Below are positions 45,528 through 56,662 of a stretch of 64,000 nucleotides of DNA, piece by piece (the first letter of the stretch is position 1; every line of letters begins with the position of its first letter). The notes under the pieces were generated by a model that worked only from the letters and a program-made list of their open reading frames with translations, did not search any database and was not told where the DNA came from. The translations under genes were made by a program, and so were the position numbers. This DNA is from Anadara kagoshimensis (lineage: Eukaryota; Mollusca; Bivalvia; Arcoida; Arcidae): the NCBI GenBank assembly GCA_021292105.1, contig CM037870.1, forward strand, positions 41,883,076 through 41,947,075. The letters are read 5' to 3'.

Positions 45528-46593
45528 CTAGGTTACTGGTGTCATCCTATTTTTGTCATTTCATGTCTAAGCTTTACTCATTTTGACAAACAATTGCAAT
45601 GCATAGTACCAAAATGACAAAAACTAACTAGTTGGTCAAGGTTGTCATTTAGATGACAAAACAACAAATAGCTGGGGAACCATTCAGAGAACAAACCAAC
45701 ACACTGAAAACGTGACTTTAACGCAAAATACCAAATACAAACTTGTAGGTCTTCTGTCTGCTGTTAAATTAGGGATTATACTGTCATAATCAAGTAGATA
45801 CACAGAAAGTTAAAGAAGAAAATAAAAATCTCTCTTCTTATTTCTAAAGATCTGTGTATTGCATTCTCTAGTGTACCCAATGACCATTACCCCCTAGGAA
45901 AATATATCCAGTTTCTTGAATATTTTTGAATTTTTTGTCATAATTCTTCAGAACTAAATTCTGTTGTCTTCAATCTTTTAAATGTAAATGCGTCGGTTAG
46001 AAATAAACTGAAATGTATGATGATCAAACCACTAGTCATAAAGAAAAAGCCTGTGGCTTGTCATGACTAACTGCTCAATATAAATCATGTTGAAACCTTA
46101 AAACAATATACAATTTTAGTTCCAATCGCTTGAATATGACTTCCAAAGATATTCAAATTAAGATGGATACATGCCCTGCAGGTTAAGCAGAAAGCCAAAG
46201 CACACAGTAAAAGTGGATGTGCTACATTAGGAATACATAGTCTGTTAGACACAAATGATGACCCTTTAAATGGCTGAAAGTTTCAAAACATCATATAATA
46301 TCACTGCGGCATCTTAAAAACTTTAGCTCACAATTAAGGGACATAGCAACCATTATAATTAAGGGACATAACTCTTACAGGTAATCAACTATAATAATTA
46401 AGAGACAAAACTCTTACAAGTAATCAACCATCAAATTGAACAATACATCCACACCTACCACATACAATGTATAATTTTACTTCTGCCATCATTTGTGGAA
46501 TCAAGAGTATTTTTACTGGTATAAACTTTCAAAATGTAATTTTATATACATAAAACAAGAGAATCAACAACATTATGGTCTTTGGTGATGTAA
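45528..46593. other. Non-coding stretch with a ~50-bp tandem duplication
   Basis: TTAAGGGACATAACTCTTAC with AGGTAATCAACTATAATAAT recurs within about 46330-46432. A segment at 46208-46290 matches 63637-63725. Confidence 0.55.
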
Positions 46594-46940
46594 GAGTTGA
46601 GTAATGGTGTTTAACATCCCAGTCAAGAATATTTCACTTATAATGAGATGTCGCAAGCTAAAGGCGAAGGTGCAAAAATTTTGCCTGTAGGTTGCGCTGA
46701 TGGCATTATACAGCAGAGTTCTTTAGCGTGCCAAGCCCACCGTGACACGGGAGAACGTTTTTATTTTAAGCCAAGTTCCCATCCAAAAGAACCATGACTT
46801 TCATTTCATAATGCCGAGTGCTTGGAGAAAGAACAGTCACTACCCACTTTCAAGTCTTGGGTCAGACCCAGCCGGAGATCAAACCCATGACTTCAAACTT
46901 ACAGAGCAAGCACTCTACCAACTGAGCTACCGCAGTGGTT
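46594..46940 (-). mobile_element. Family A SINE, full-length antisense copy
   Basis: The minus strand begins with the A box GGTAGCTCAGTTGGTAGAGT (about 46932 down), then the B box GGGTTTGATCTCC, GGGTCTGACCCAAGACTTGA, GGTAGTGACTGTTCTTTCTC and TGCCATCAGCGCAACCTACA. It ends with the ATAAGTGAAATATTCTTGAC tail and CACCATTACTCAAC. It is the best reference copy in the window. Confidence 0.92.
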
Positions 46941-47296
46941 AGGTGGTGTTATAGCCCACTAGTGAATCCTGACATCAAATGTACTCTTAAAAAGGTAAAG
47001 ATTCAATATCTGATGATAATTTTAAATTTTTTTTCAGTCAATTATTTCTAGTAAAACAATACAGTGCATGCAAACTACAATCTGTATGAAAAGGTCATAG
47101 AAATTCAATTTGTCAAGCAAAAACAAACCCAGACATAATGTAAACTGAACATTCCAGATTCTGAATTTGTATAATGTTACAATATTTTTGTTTATTAAAA
47201 TACAACAGTTGTATATTTATATTTATGTTAAGTTGATATATGTAAAATCATATATCTACATGATATATATATGCACTAAACTTCCTTCTACAAAAA

Positions 47297-47331
<35 letters not shown>

Positions 47332-47364
47332 CAATGAAATTAACATTTAAATAAACAAAACAAA
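46941..47364. other. Non-coding stretch ending in poly-T
   Basis: A 32-base T run lies at 47300-47331. Nothing else is recognised. Confidence 0.6.
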
Positions 47365-50009
47365 CAAGAGGTCCATGGGCCTTAACGCTCACCTGAGGCT
47401 AAGTACATATCTCATGCAGAGGTTCAATGATCAATAACATTTATTAAAGAGAACTCCTAATTTTCAGCAGTAAGGCAGAATTAAATGCAAGGATTGTGCA
47501 AATTAATCATACCTTGTCCCGAGATTGCTACATATAATATATGTATAATATATTAATATATATAATATATAGTCTAGCTACAACACATTATTTATAAACA
47601 GCTAAAAAAGTAAAAACAAAAGTATGAAACTATGACCTTCGTCTATATATCAAAATGATTGTTAGGCCATTACCTACAATATTCAAATATACATGCCTAT
47701 ACAAAAAGTTAATAGTTTTCGAGATAATTAACCATTTCAGTATCCTTTACCATCTATAACCTTGACCTTTGAACCCATTACCTTTATCTATATATCAACA
47801 TGATCGTTAAATCAACTTCTACAATATTGTAATATACATGTTTATAAAAAGTTTATAGTTTTTGAGATAATTAACCATTTCAGTATCCTTTCGCATCTGT
47901 GACCTTGACCTTTGAATCCATGACCTTAATCTATATATCAAAATCATCGTTAAATCAATTCCTACAATATTGTATTATACATGTCTATACAAAAAGCTTA
48001 TAGTTTTTGAGATAATTAACCATTTCAGTATTCTTTCACATTTGTGACCTTGACCTTTGAACCCATAACATTAATCTATATATCAAAATGATCGTTAAAT
48101 CAAAACCTACAATATTCTAATATACATGTCTATACAAAAAGTTTATAGTTTTTGAGATAATTAACGGTTTCAGTATTCTTTCGCATTTGTGACCTTGACC
48201 TTTGAACCCATAACATTAATCTATATATGAAAATGATCCTTAAATCAAAACCTACAATATTCTAATATATATATCTTTACAAAAAGTTTATAGTTTTTGA
48301 GATAATTAACCATTTGGGTATTCTTTTGCATCTATGACCTTGGCCTTTCAACCCATGACATTGATCTTTATATCAAAATGATTGTTAAATCAAAACCTAC
48401 CATATTCTAATATACATGTCTAGACAAAAAGTTAATAGTTTTCGAGATAATTAACCATTTTGGTATTGATTTGCATCTATAACCTTGACCTTTGAACCCA
48501 TGACCTTAACCTATATATAAAAATGATCGTTAAATCAATTCCTACAATATTGTAATATACATGTCTATACAAAAAGCTTATAGTTTTTGAGATAATTAAC
48601 CATTTCAGTATTCTTTCGCATCTGTGACCTTGACCTTTGAATGCATGACATCAATCTATATATCAAAATGATCGTTAAATCAAAACCTACAATTTTCTAA
48701 TATACATGTCTATACAAAAAGTTTATAGTTTTTGAGATAATTAACCATTGCAGTATTCTTTCCCATCTGTGACCTTGACCTTTGAATGCATGACATTAAT
48801 CTATATATCAAAATGATCATTAAATCAAAACCTACCATATTCTAATATACATGTCTATACAAAAAATTAATAGTTTTCGAGATAATTAACCATTTTGGTA
48901 TCGATTTGCATCTGTGACCTTGACCTTTGAACCCATGACCTTAATCTTCATATCAAAATGATCGTTAAATCAATTCCTACAATATTCTAATATACATGTC
49001 TATACAAAAAGTTAATAGTTTTCTAGATAATTAACCATTTCGGTATTCTTTCACATCTGTGACCTTGACCTTTGAACCCATGACCTTTATCTATATATCA
49101 AAATGATTGTTAAATCAATTCCTTCAATATTGTAACATTCATGTCTATACAAAAAGTTTATAGTTTTCGAGATAATTAACCGTTTCGGTATTGTTTTGCA
49201 TCTGTGACCTTGACCTTTGAACCCATGACCTTTATTCATATATCAAAATGACCATCATGCCATTACCTACAATTTTCTAATATAAATGCCTATACAAAAA
49301 GTTCATAGTTTTGCAGATAATTAACTATTTTGGTATACTTGTACATTTGTGACCTTGACCTTTGAACCCATGACCTTGATCTATGTATCAAAATTATTGT
49401 CATGTCAATACCTACAAATAACTGAAAATCCTACACCATTATCACCAGAAATGATAAAGGAGCATTTTTTATCAAAGGTCAAAAACTGGGACATGACATT
49501 GACCTTTGACCTTGATATCAATTGGAAGAAATTCGCAAGACAAGATCAACAGTGAAAACTCCATACGATTATCGCCAGCCGTTATGAAGTTATAACAATA
49601 ATGTCTCATTTTAAAAATTACGTAATTTTACGCAAAAAACGGGTAACCTATTTTTCGTCTTATTTTTATAAAAACACAATTCTGATGTCCCTAGGTATCC
49701 TGAATCCAAATATCCAATCAAAATTTTCCTACGCCTTTTGGTTTCAGAGAAGAAGATTTTTTTGTCTTTTGGCTATTTATAGTAACGGCAGCCATATTGT
49801 CGGGCGTGGTCAAACCCCGAACACAAAATTGAAAGCCTGTTACCAAGGCACGATAGTCACTAAGTTTCATCAATTTTGGCCCAGTAGTTTTGGAGGAGAA
49901 GATTAAAATGTAAAGTTGACGCACGACGGACGACACACGATGCATGACGGACGACGGACGGTGATAGATTGCAATAGCTCATCTGAGCCAAAAGGCTCAG
50001 TCGAGCTAA
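47365..50009 (+). mobile_element. Helitron-like ('pearl'-like) element, 12-monomer copy
   Basis: The left end CAAGAGGTCCATGGGCCTTA and the left domain match the copy at 17536. The right domain (from about 49400) matches through ATTTTGGCCCAGTAGTTTTG and the GACGGACG tract to a hairpin (AGCTCATCTGAGCC, AAAA, GGCTCAGTCGAGCT) and CTAAAAA. The 2645-bp length exceeds the sister copy (1341 bp) by about 1.3 kb, close to nine 145-bp monomers, so monomer number explains nearly all the difference. The frame at 49601-49906 lies in the right domain and is not a known protein. Subterminal inverted repeats and the 3' hairpin support a Helitron/Helentron-type non-autonomous element, but this class is inferred. 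Confidence 0.82.
47640..49400 (+). repeat. 145-bp satellite array, 12 monomers, inside the Helitron-like element
   Basis: The motif CCTTGACCTTTGAA starts at 47760, 47903, 48048, 48193, 48338, 48483, 48628, 48773, 48918, 49063, 49208 and 49353. Spacing is 145 bp throughout except 143 in the first interval. Other conserved parts are TAGTTTTTGAGATAATTAAC and TATATATCAAAATGATCGTT. Monomers also alternate in CAAAACC or CAATTCC linkers, hinting at multi-monomer blocks. Confidence 0.95.
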
Positions 50010-50499
50010 AAATTGCCATTTAATAATTAACTAAATTTATAATTTAAAATGCCCAATTGTATAGTATAAACTAATTGTTTACACAAAATAATAAGGCCAG
50101 CAAACCTTCATTATGATATAATGTGAAGTTGAAGTTTACATTTTCCCGTAAAAATATACTTTTCTGGGAAAATGTAAACTAAAGCTTTGTCCATAACCAA
50201 TGGAAATGATAAACATAAACAGTACACAATACTTTTAAAGTAGAAATGGTATTTCCGAACATTATGAGTACTTAATGTAACCTGAAACACAAGTTTTTAA
50301 GAACTTATGTGAAGTAATCCAATTACTGTATGACAATTGCGGATGCGCATACAGATTTCCTGTTACGACTAGGTACAAGCAAGTGAAAAATATCAAACTT
50401 TATTCAAATTTATTTGATTTTCTAAGAATATAAAGAGAATTTCACTGTCACAGTCACAGTGGTTCCTATAGTAGCTTTTGTTCCCAAAAGAATTGTCAC
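50010..50499. other. Non-coding stretch with a 15-bp inverted repeat
   Basis: AGTTTACATTTTCCC at 50133-50147 pairs with GGGAAAATGTAAACT at 50166-50180. Nothing else is recognised. Confidence 0.6.
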
Positions 50500-50668
50500 T
50501 AGAGTCAAACATGTCTATAAAGGCCACCGAAGGGAATCAGTAAAGGTGACATTTAAAGGCAAGCGACCTTTATATACAGATTCAAATAATATGGGGATAC
50601 AATTCTACTGTCCTTTATAACCAGGTGGCCCTTATATAGAGGTGACCTTTAAGGCAGGTTGAACTGTA
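50500..50668. mobile_element. MITE M2, copy 2
   Basis: The left end AGTCAAACATGTCTATAAAG is a diverged form of AGTAAAACCTGTCTATAAAG. The right end is TTTAAGGCAGGTTGAACTGT. The internal TTTATATACAGATTCAAATA matches the copies at 11974 (inverted) and 55611. Confidence 0.8.
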
Positions 50669-50749
50669 TTTATATTTAAGGTCCAGTCAGACCAGGTTGA
50701 AAGATGAATCTGTAACTTCCCATTTAAAAGGCATTTTACTTTACAAACT

Positions 50750-51125
50750 AGAGGCTGTGGTGCCCTAATGGATAAGATGTCAGTCTTCAAATCCAGGGTC
50801 GCTCACCGCTGTGAGTGTGAGTCACACTCAGACCACATGTGGGAAAGTGAATTTTCCTTGCCGTTGGTCTTTACCGATTCACCTGGTATCAGTATAATGG
50901 ACTGAGGGAGTGGTACGCTTGTTTGCAGCGTACTGACTCTGTGAGCTAGCACATTAAAGTTGCCCTGAGTGTGCGCTAGTACAAGGCAGATCATACAACA
51001 CACATGCACTTTACATGCATACACAAAATTGTTCATAGATTAATCTATAGAGATTATTTAAATAGTTCTGGTCGCGATTAGCTGAAAAATTGCTGATGTG
51101 ACGTTAAGCAACATTCAACCAACCA
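50750..51125 (+). mobile_element. Family D SINE (Arg-tRNA-like head) with 12-bp target duplication
   Basis: The head GTGCCCTAATGGATAAGATG resembles the A-box region of tRNA-Arg (GCCTAATGGATAAGGCGTC). The tail GCTGATGTGACGTTAAGCAA is followed by CATTCAACCAACC. ACTTTACAAACT occurs at 50738-50749 and 51126-51137, a perfect duplication of the target. Length is 376 bp. Confidence 0.88.
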
Positions 51126-51137
51126 ACTTTACAAACT

Positions 51138-52371
51138 GTTACCATCATATGACCATACCTTCATGAAACCTCTATCAAAAGATGACATAGTTGCGTGATG
51201 TAACACTGGTGAATAAATCTTCATAAATTTGTAAAGACCAAAAATAAAACTTCCCACCCAACCCCATCCCATTCCAGCTTTGTGAAAACAATTTTAAATC
51301 ACATTAAAAAAACAGATGTAATAAAAATACAATAATTACAAGCTTTCAAAATAAGATCCGTCAAATATAATGGGGATCTGATATTTTTATCTCCAAAGCA
51401 TTAGATCATAAATAAACCCAAAATTAAATGCATAAATTGTGGAACATATCAGTCAGATGACGTCAAAAGACTGTTATTAGAATATCAAGAGTTGAGATCA
51501 GGGCAAATAGCCTAGTCATTCCGTACTTTTAATTATAAATTGCCAGAAAAGTGTGACATTTTAGATTTCCTGAATCTTTCATTGAAATCTATTGAAAATA
51601 TCTCTGTATTCCTGAGGGAAATTCTCTTAATAAGTTGTATCTATTGGAAGTTAAACGTCGGAAATCAGCTCTGCCACTACACATCATGTACATATATATA
51701 TATAGATAAAGGGTCAGTCGAGTCCAGATTAGAATTGTCAATCAGTCGCTACGAAAGCTGGAGAGATGGATAATCAAGTGTTAACTGTTCTTATAAAGTC
51801 AAATTACTGTAAAACTGTCATATCGGAAATTCGGGCACGTTTTCCATGAAGGACGTTTTATTATATCAGAAGTTAAGATGCTTTGTACATTTAGAATAAT
51901 CGTGAATATTAATGAAAGAAATATTGATTTACATGATGAAGTGTTTTGTCATACAGAAAACCTTATCAAATTTATTTGAAATGGAATTTTATATTCTTCC
52001 ATTCCTGATAATAAAAGTCACAAGCCTTAAATGATTTGCGTTTTCATGTTTTAAAACTCGACAATTAACTTTCAAAGTTTGGCAGAAACAGACTTGGAGT
52101 TTTAATGGAATATTCGACTTTTTTAATATAATACAAGTACATCATTACTCACTAAAAATAATTTCAAAATGGATTTCTAACCCAATTTAAAATTTGTTTC
52201 AAATTGAGATAATTTTTTTTTTTTTTTTCAAATCCCCAGAGGACAAATACATTGATCATGCAAGATCTGTAACAATATTTATAAATGTAATCTACACAAT
52301 TTGGTTATCAAAATTTTGCATAGAATCAAGTCTACTGATAAGTTCAAAATATAAGAAACAGGTCTAAAGTA
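51138..52371. other. Non-coding stretch
   Basis: A TATATATATAGATAAAGGGTC stretch with TCAGTC downstream at 51691-51719 looks a little like a TATA plus initiator, but the spacing is short (about 23 bases). A 28-codon ATG frame at 51765 is in a fair start context. Neither is strong enough to call. A T-homopolymer lies near 52210. Confidence 0.45.
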
Positions 52372-52732
52372 ACAAACTACTGCAGTTTGTAGAGTGCTTG
52401 CTCTTTAAGTGGGAGTCTTGGTTTCGAACCTGACCTAGTGTGACCCAAGATTTGAAAGTTGGTAGTGACTGTTCTTTCGCCATGCACTTGACATTATGAA
52501 ATAAATGTCAAGGTTTCTAACTCTAATCTTAAGTTATGGTACCATAAAATAAACAAGGTCCCATGGCAAGCTTAAGGTAGGCATGGTAGGATTAAGAACC
52601 CTGCTATATTATGCCATCAGCACAACACACAGGCACAATTTCTGCACCCTCGCCTATAACTGACTATGTCTCAATATAAGTGAAATATTCTTGACTGGGA
52701 TGTTAAACACCATTACTAAACTCAACTCAACT
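52372..52732 (+). mobile_element. Family A SINE, near full length
   Basis: The head has TGCAGTTTGTAGAGTGCTTG (A box damaged) and the B box GGTTTCGAACCTG. The body is GGTAGTGACTGTTCTTTCGC. The tail ATAAGTGAAATATTCTTGAC is followed by CACCATTACTAAACTCAAC. Confidence 0.9.
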
Positions 52733-52762
52733 TTATAGTAACCTATTGTGATTACAAGACCA

Positions 52763-53135
52763 CTATGGTAGCTTAGTTGGTAGAGTAATTGCTCTGTATG
52801 TTGGAGTTCAATATTCAAATCCTTGCCGGGTCTGACCAAGACCAAGAAAATAGGTAGTGACTGTTTTGCCAGGCATTTGATATTTAAAAATGAAAGTCAT
52901 AGGTTCTTGGAAAGAGAGATCTTAAAAAATGATGTCCTGTGTCAAGATAGGCATGGAATGATAGAACTGCCCTTCATGGCTTGCTAAAGAACCGCCCTAA
53001 GCAAACTGTTGTAACAAAGTTTCCTTCCTCCGAGTTGTGTAACACTGTAAAGGTAAAAACATTTTGACATTTCACAAATCGCTGATGATGTCTCAATATA
53101 AATAAATTATTCTTGACTGGGACTTAAAATCACAT
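52763..53135 (+). mobile_element. Family A SINE, second copy in tandem orientation
   Basis: The head is GGTAGCTTAGTTGGTAGAGT with B box ATTCAAATCCTTGCC. The body is GGTAGTGACTGTTTTGCCAG. The tail includes AATTATTCTTGACTGGGACT. It lies about 30 bp after the previous copy in the same orientation. Confidence 0.87.
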
Positions 53136-54301
53136 TGGCAATATTATGGAATTTTTCTATTTACAACTTAATTTTTTTTTTTTTTCTTGGACATTGATTT
53201 TTTTAACTGTTTCCAAATCTAGTTCATCTGCAATTATTGCAAAAATTCAATTTCAACTGAATATGAACATGAGAATCTTGTTTACGAGGCAAATTGGATG
53301 TCTGATTTTTTCTTGGTGGAAGTAAAATAAGAAAAATTGCATTTAGTCGGAATTGCAAACACAATATTCATGAATATAGAAATGTCTTGATACCACACAT
53401 ATTCATGAATACAAAATATATTAATCACAAACTATGCCTACACACAGCTGCTATACATAATGTTAAATATATATATACAATTCTAATTTCATACAAAATA
53501 AAACATTTTCTTAAGAGGAGTGTTTCTATTCTCAGATATATACCCTGCAGACTGTACATTTCTGACTGAAAAAAATCCATTTATATTCAATAAGCTAATT
53601 AAGCAAGTGGTTTTAATAGAAGAGTAGAGATTGACTGTCTACTATTGAAAGTCTATTGCCACAGCCATCTTAAGAGTTTTAAGGCTGTCCAAAACATATG
53701 CCAATGCAATATAAGTTGAATTACCAACATGAATGAACACATTGTAAAACTTTTAAGTTGACAATTTCAGGAGATTAGAAACATATCAAAGCCATTTTTT
53801 GCAGCGCCTGAAAAGCGCATCGAGACATAACAATCATAGCTGTGAAACTATTTCCTTAACGTTTTTTATATGTTGTACATTTCAGAAAATAATTGTGATT
53901 CTTGAATCTCTTGTTATTTTTATTGCAGGCCAGGCCCTAGAGTTAAAATACACCTATGATGTCATCAATTGATGGATCGTCGGCAATGCCCACAATGTTT
54001 TGACAAAAACCCAGCATGCTTTACACACAAAAAGAATAAAACTCGACCTAAATTGTGTAATTTAATAACATCACTGACACTACTACATCAATAATTGCCA
54101 ATGAAGTTGCTTTAGTATCGTGATGACGGCCAGTGTCGGTACTTGAATTTTATTTTTACTATGCTTCTTGCCAGAGCAAAAAAATCTTAGTATTTTTACT
54201 TGCCACATATATTCTTGGCAGTATTACATTTATAAATATCTTTTTGTTTTTCTAATCAACAGATTAGAAGAATTTTTAATATAGTGCTTAATTTTTAAGA
54301 T
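53136..54301. other. Non-coding stretch
   Basis: AT-rich; T homopolymer near 53172. The patch around 53940-54150 is less AT-rich but has no supported exon. Confidence 0.5.
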
Positions 54302-54576
54302 GAGCTGAGTAATGGTGTTCAACTTCACACAGCTATAGGTGAAGATGCAAAAAATTTTGAATTTGTTGCACTGATGGCATTATACAGCAAGTGTCTTTAT
54401 CATTCCAGGCCTAACATGACATAGGACCCTTATTTATAACTTCCCATCCAAAAGAATCGTAACTTTTTTTTTCGTAATGCTGAGTGTTCGGCAAAAGAAC
54501 AATCACTACAAACTTTCAAGTCTTGCCAAGACCTCCCACTTATAGAGTGAGCACTCTACCGAGCTATCACAGTGGT
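54302..54576 (-). mobile_element. Family A SINE, antisense, part of the tail region deleted
   Basis: The minus strand starts GATAGCTCGGTAGAGTGCTC (A box), followed by CACTCTATAAGTGGGAGGTC, AAGACTTGAAAGTTTGTAGT and TGCCATCAGTGCAACAAATT. The region holding TGAAATATTCTTGACTGGGA is deleted, but the CACCATTACTCAGCTC end remains. Confidence 0.83.
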
Positions 54577-54794
54577 TAGTTCCGAAGATTTGGGCACTGC
54601 AGGTCCCCCCTCTATTATTTAAAAAATACATTTATTTATTTATTTATTTTTTGTGATTTACTTTTATAGTATATGAGTTTCTTTTTAAGCTTCTTTTTAA
54701 CAGTTACAAACTTAGTTGTTCCGGCTTTTCAACATGCATCACAATACATCATTTGTTCACTGTCATCAAACGATAACCATGAAAAATCTGACTT

Positions 54795-55000
54795 TCAACA
54801 TTCTCGGAAATGATCGTTTTGAATTATGTTGTGTATTGTAATAGGGTCATCACTGACACTCGTAGACACAACCACTTTGTCAGGATCATTAACAACCATA
54901 ATTGGTGCCTGCGGACTGCTCAAAGATCCCAATGATTTATTCACTGTAATTGGCTCGATAATGAAGATATACAACAATTCTTGTTTACCTCTTATGGAGA
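54795..55000 (-). CDS. Weak candidate 3'-terminal exon, unidentified protein
   Basis: The minus strand is open from an acceptor-like sequence (TATATCTTCATTATCGAG, ending about 54957) or from further upstream, down to a TGA at 54795. The peptide includes PITVNKSLGSLSSPQAPIMV, then VNDPDKVVVSTSVSDDPITI, with a protein-like, low-Phe/Lys composition and local GC above the window average. Downstream on the minus strand, several AATAAA words at about 54625-54650 could serve as poly(A) signals, though they lie in an (AAAT)n run. I recognise no domain. The plus strand also has an open frame here (54826-55062), so conserved non-coding DNA or chance is possible. Confidence 0.22.
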
Positions 55001-55062
55001 TGAAATTGACACTTGACAACATAAACAAAATCTTTACAAATATAAACATTAAAGTGTTATGA

Positions 55063-55610
55063 TTTAAAGTCCTTTAGTGTTTGAAAACGGTAAGGAAAAT
55101 CTAGGATGACTCTTTGGGATACTGTAAATCAGTGATTTTGTTTGCCTAAAATTACTACCAAACAAATGTAATTAACCTTGGGTAATTTTCCCAATTTGAT
55201 CTCTAAAATTCCCAAAACAACAGTGATATACTAGCAATTTAAATCTAGTTGTTCTTACTAACAAAATGACAATTTAACATCTTTGCAAACAGGATCCCAA
55301 GTTATTGCAAGTATCTAATTATGCAGTTTGCTGTATTTCAGAACTTCAAATTTTCCCAATTTAAAAGGCAGAAGGTAGGTTTTAAAAGATGTAACAAAAT
55401 CACTGTAAATGTCCTGAATTTTTGGAAAATTTCAAAATAGCAAAAAATTAGTAAACTGCAAATAAAAATATATTTACAATATTTTTAACATGGATGAGTG
55501 AATCAGATAAAGCTACTCTACTCACATTTGCAAGTATTTATATGCCAATGCAAGAGAGTGTTTTACTTGAATTGTAAAGCCCTGAAATCAAGATCAGAGA
55601 TATTTTAAAA
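55063..55610. other. Non-coding stretch
   Basis: Nothing recognised. Confidence 0.5.
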
Positions 55611-55797
55611 GATCACAATACTGTCTATAAAGGCCATCCAAGGGAACCAGTAAAAGTTGCCTTTATGGGCAAGAGGTCTTTATATACAGGTTCAAATAAT
55701 ATGAATAAAGAAAAATTGGGATACAATTCTATTGGCTTTTATAAGCAGAGCAGGTGGCCCTTATATAAAGGTGGCCTTTAAGACAGGTTGGACTGTA
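55611..55797. mobile_element. MITE M2, copy 3
   Basis: The left end CTGTCTATAAAGGCCATCCA and the right end CCTTTAAGACAGGTTGGACT plus GTA match M2. The extreme left terminus is diverged. The internal TTTATATACAGGTTCAAATA is conserved. Confidence 0.8.
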
Positions 55798-55799
55798 AG

Positions 55800-56400
55800 T
55801 ACCGTAATCCTTCTATAGATTCGGACCCTCTATGTTTTCGGACACCCCAATTTTGAAATTTCAATAATTTTCAAATTTCCTCTAATTTCGGACGGCATTT
55901 TTTTGCCTCTAAATCCGGACGCGATTTTGTCGGAATTCACCCGTAACAAGCAATACATATTGCTTATAATTAATATTGAATATGACGTGGGGTAACGGTG
56001 AACCTCAAACGGTGGGAACTACTGACAAAAATCACGCGATTTGCTTACAAAAAATGGCGTCCTTCGATGTGTATTACACATTGGATCATGATTATTGGTC
56101 AACAAACACTTCAAAAAACGACTTTTTTGTGAAATAAACAACACAAAAGGTAATTTCAACATGAACTTTATTTCAAAATTGATACTATAGATGATATCCA
56201 TGTGCGTATCGTCCTTGATAGTGTCTTGCATTACCGGGAGGGCAGCGAGACATATTATCGGCTCCTAAATATCGGACAATTCTAAATATTCGGACACCCC
56301 CATTTTTCCAAGTGTATAATTTTCATATTTCCTCTAAATTCCCGGACACTTGAAAATGAAATTATTAAAATTCGTCCGAATACATAGAAGGATTACGGTA
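55800..56400. mobile_element. TIR element M3 (601 bp, TA target)
   Basis: The left end CCGTAATCCTTCTATAGATT and the reverse complement of the right end CCGTAATCCTTCTATGTATT are inverted, flanked by TA at 55800 and 56399. Subterminal TTCGGACACCCC and CGGACA motifs recur several times on both sides. A 70-codon minus-strand frame (56019-56231) lies inside but shows no transposase motif. Confidence 0.87.
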
Positions 56401-56662
56401 TTAAACATTAGAATTTAAATTTCTGTATATTGATCATTGTTACAGAATGAAAGGATTTGCCTTTAATAGAACATGTACCAAAAGCCAAAGATAGTCTGAA
56501 ATAAGTTTTTTTCTAAAATTCCTTCTTAAATCAAACATTTTCTTACTACAATTTCAGATAAAAATGTTTATCTTTTTTACAGTTTAGAAAAATTTGTAAC
56601 TGAAAGACAATGGCAAAAATTGACTTGAGTTTTCGCTATAGTACCAAATATGTAATTAGGAC
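56401..56662. other. Non-coding stretch
   Basis: Nothing recognised. Confidence 0.5.

Noticed and set aside
49601-49906. 101-codon frame also seen in part at 18482-18788
   Set aside because: It lies in the right domain of the Helitron-like element in both copies. It could be a remnant, but the frame is interrupted differently in the two copies and has no Rep/helicase motif.
51691-51850. TATA-like run, initiator-like TCAGTC and a 28-codon ATG frame
   Set aside because: TATA-to-initiator spacing is too short and TA runs are common here. The frame is too short and has no supporting signal.
56019-56231. 70-codon frame inside TIR element M3 as a transposase remnant
   Set aside because: No DDE/D-type or DNA-binding motif is visible, and the element is too short to have held a full transposase.
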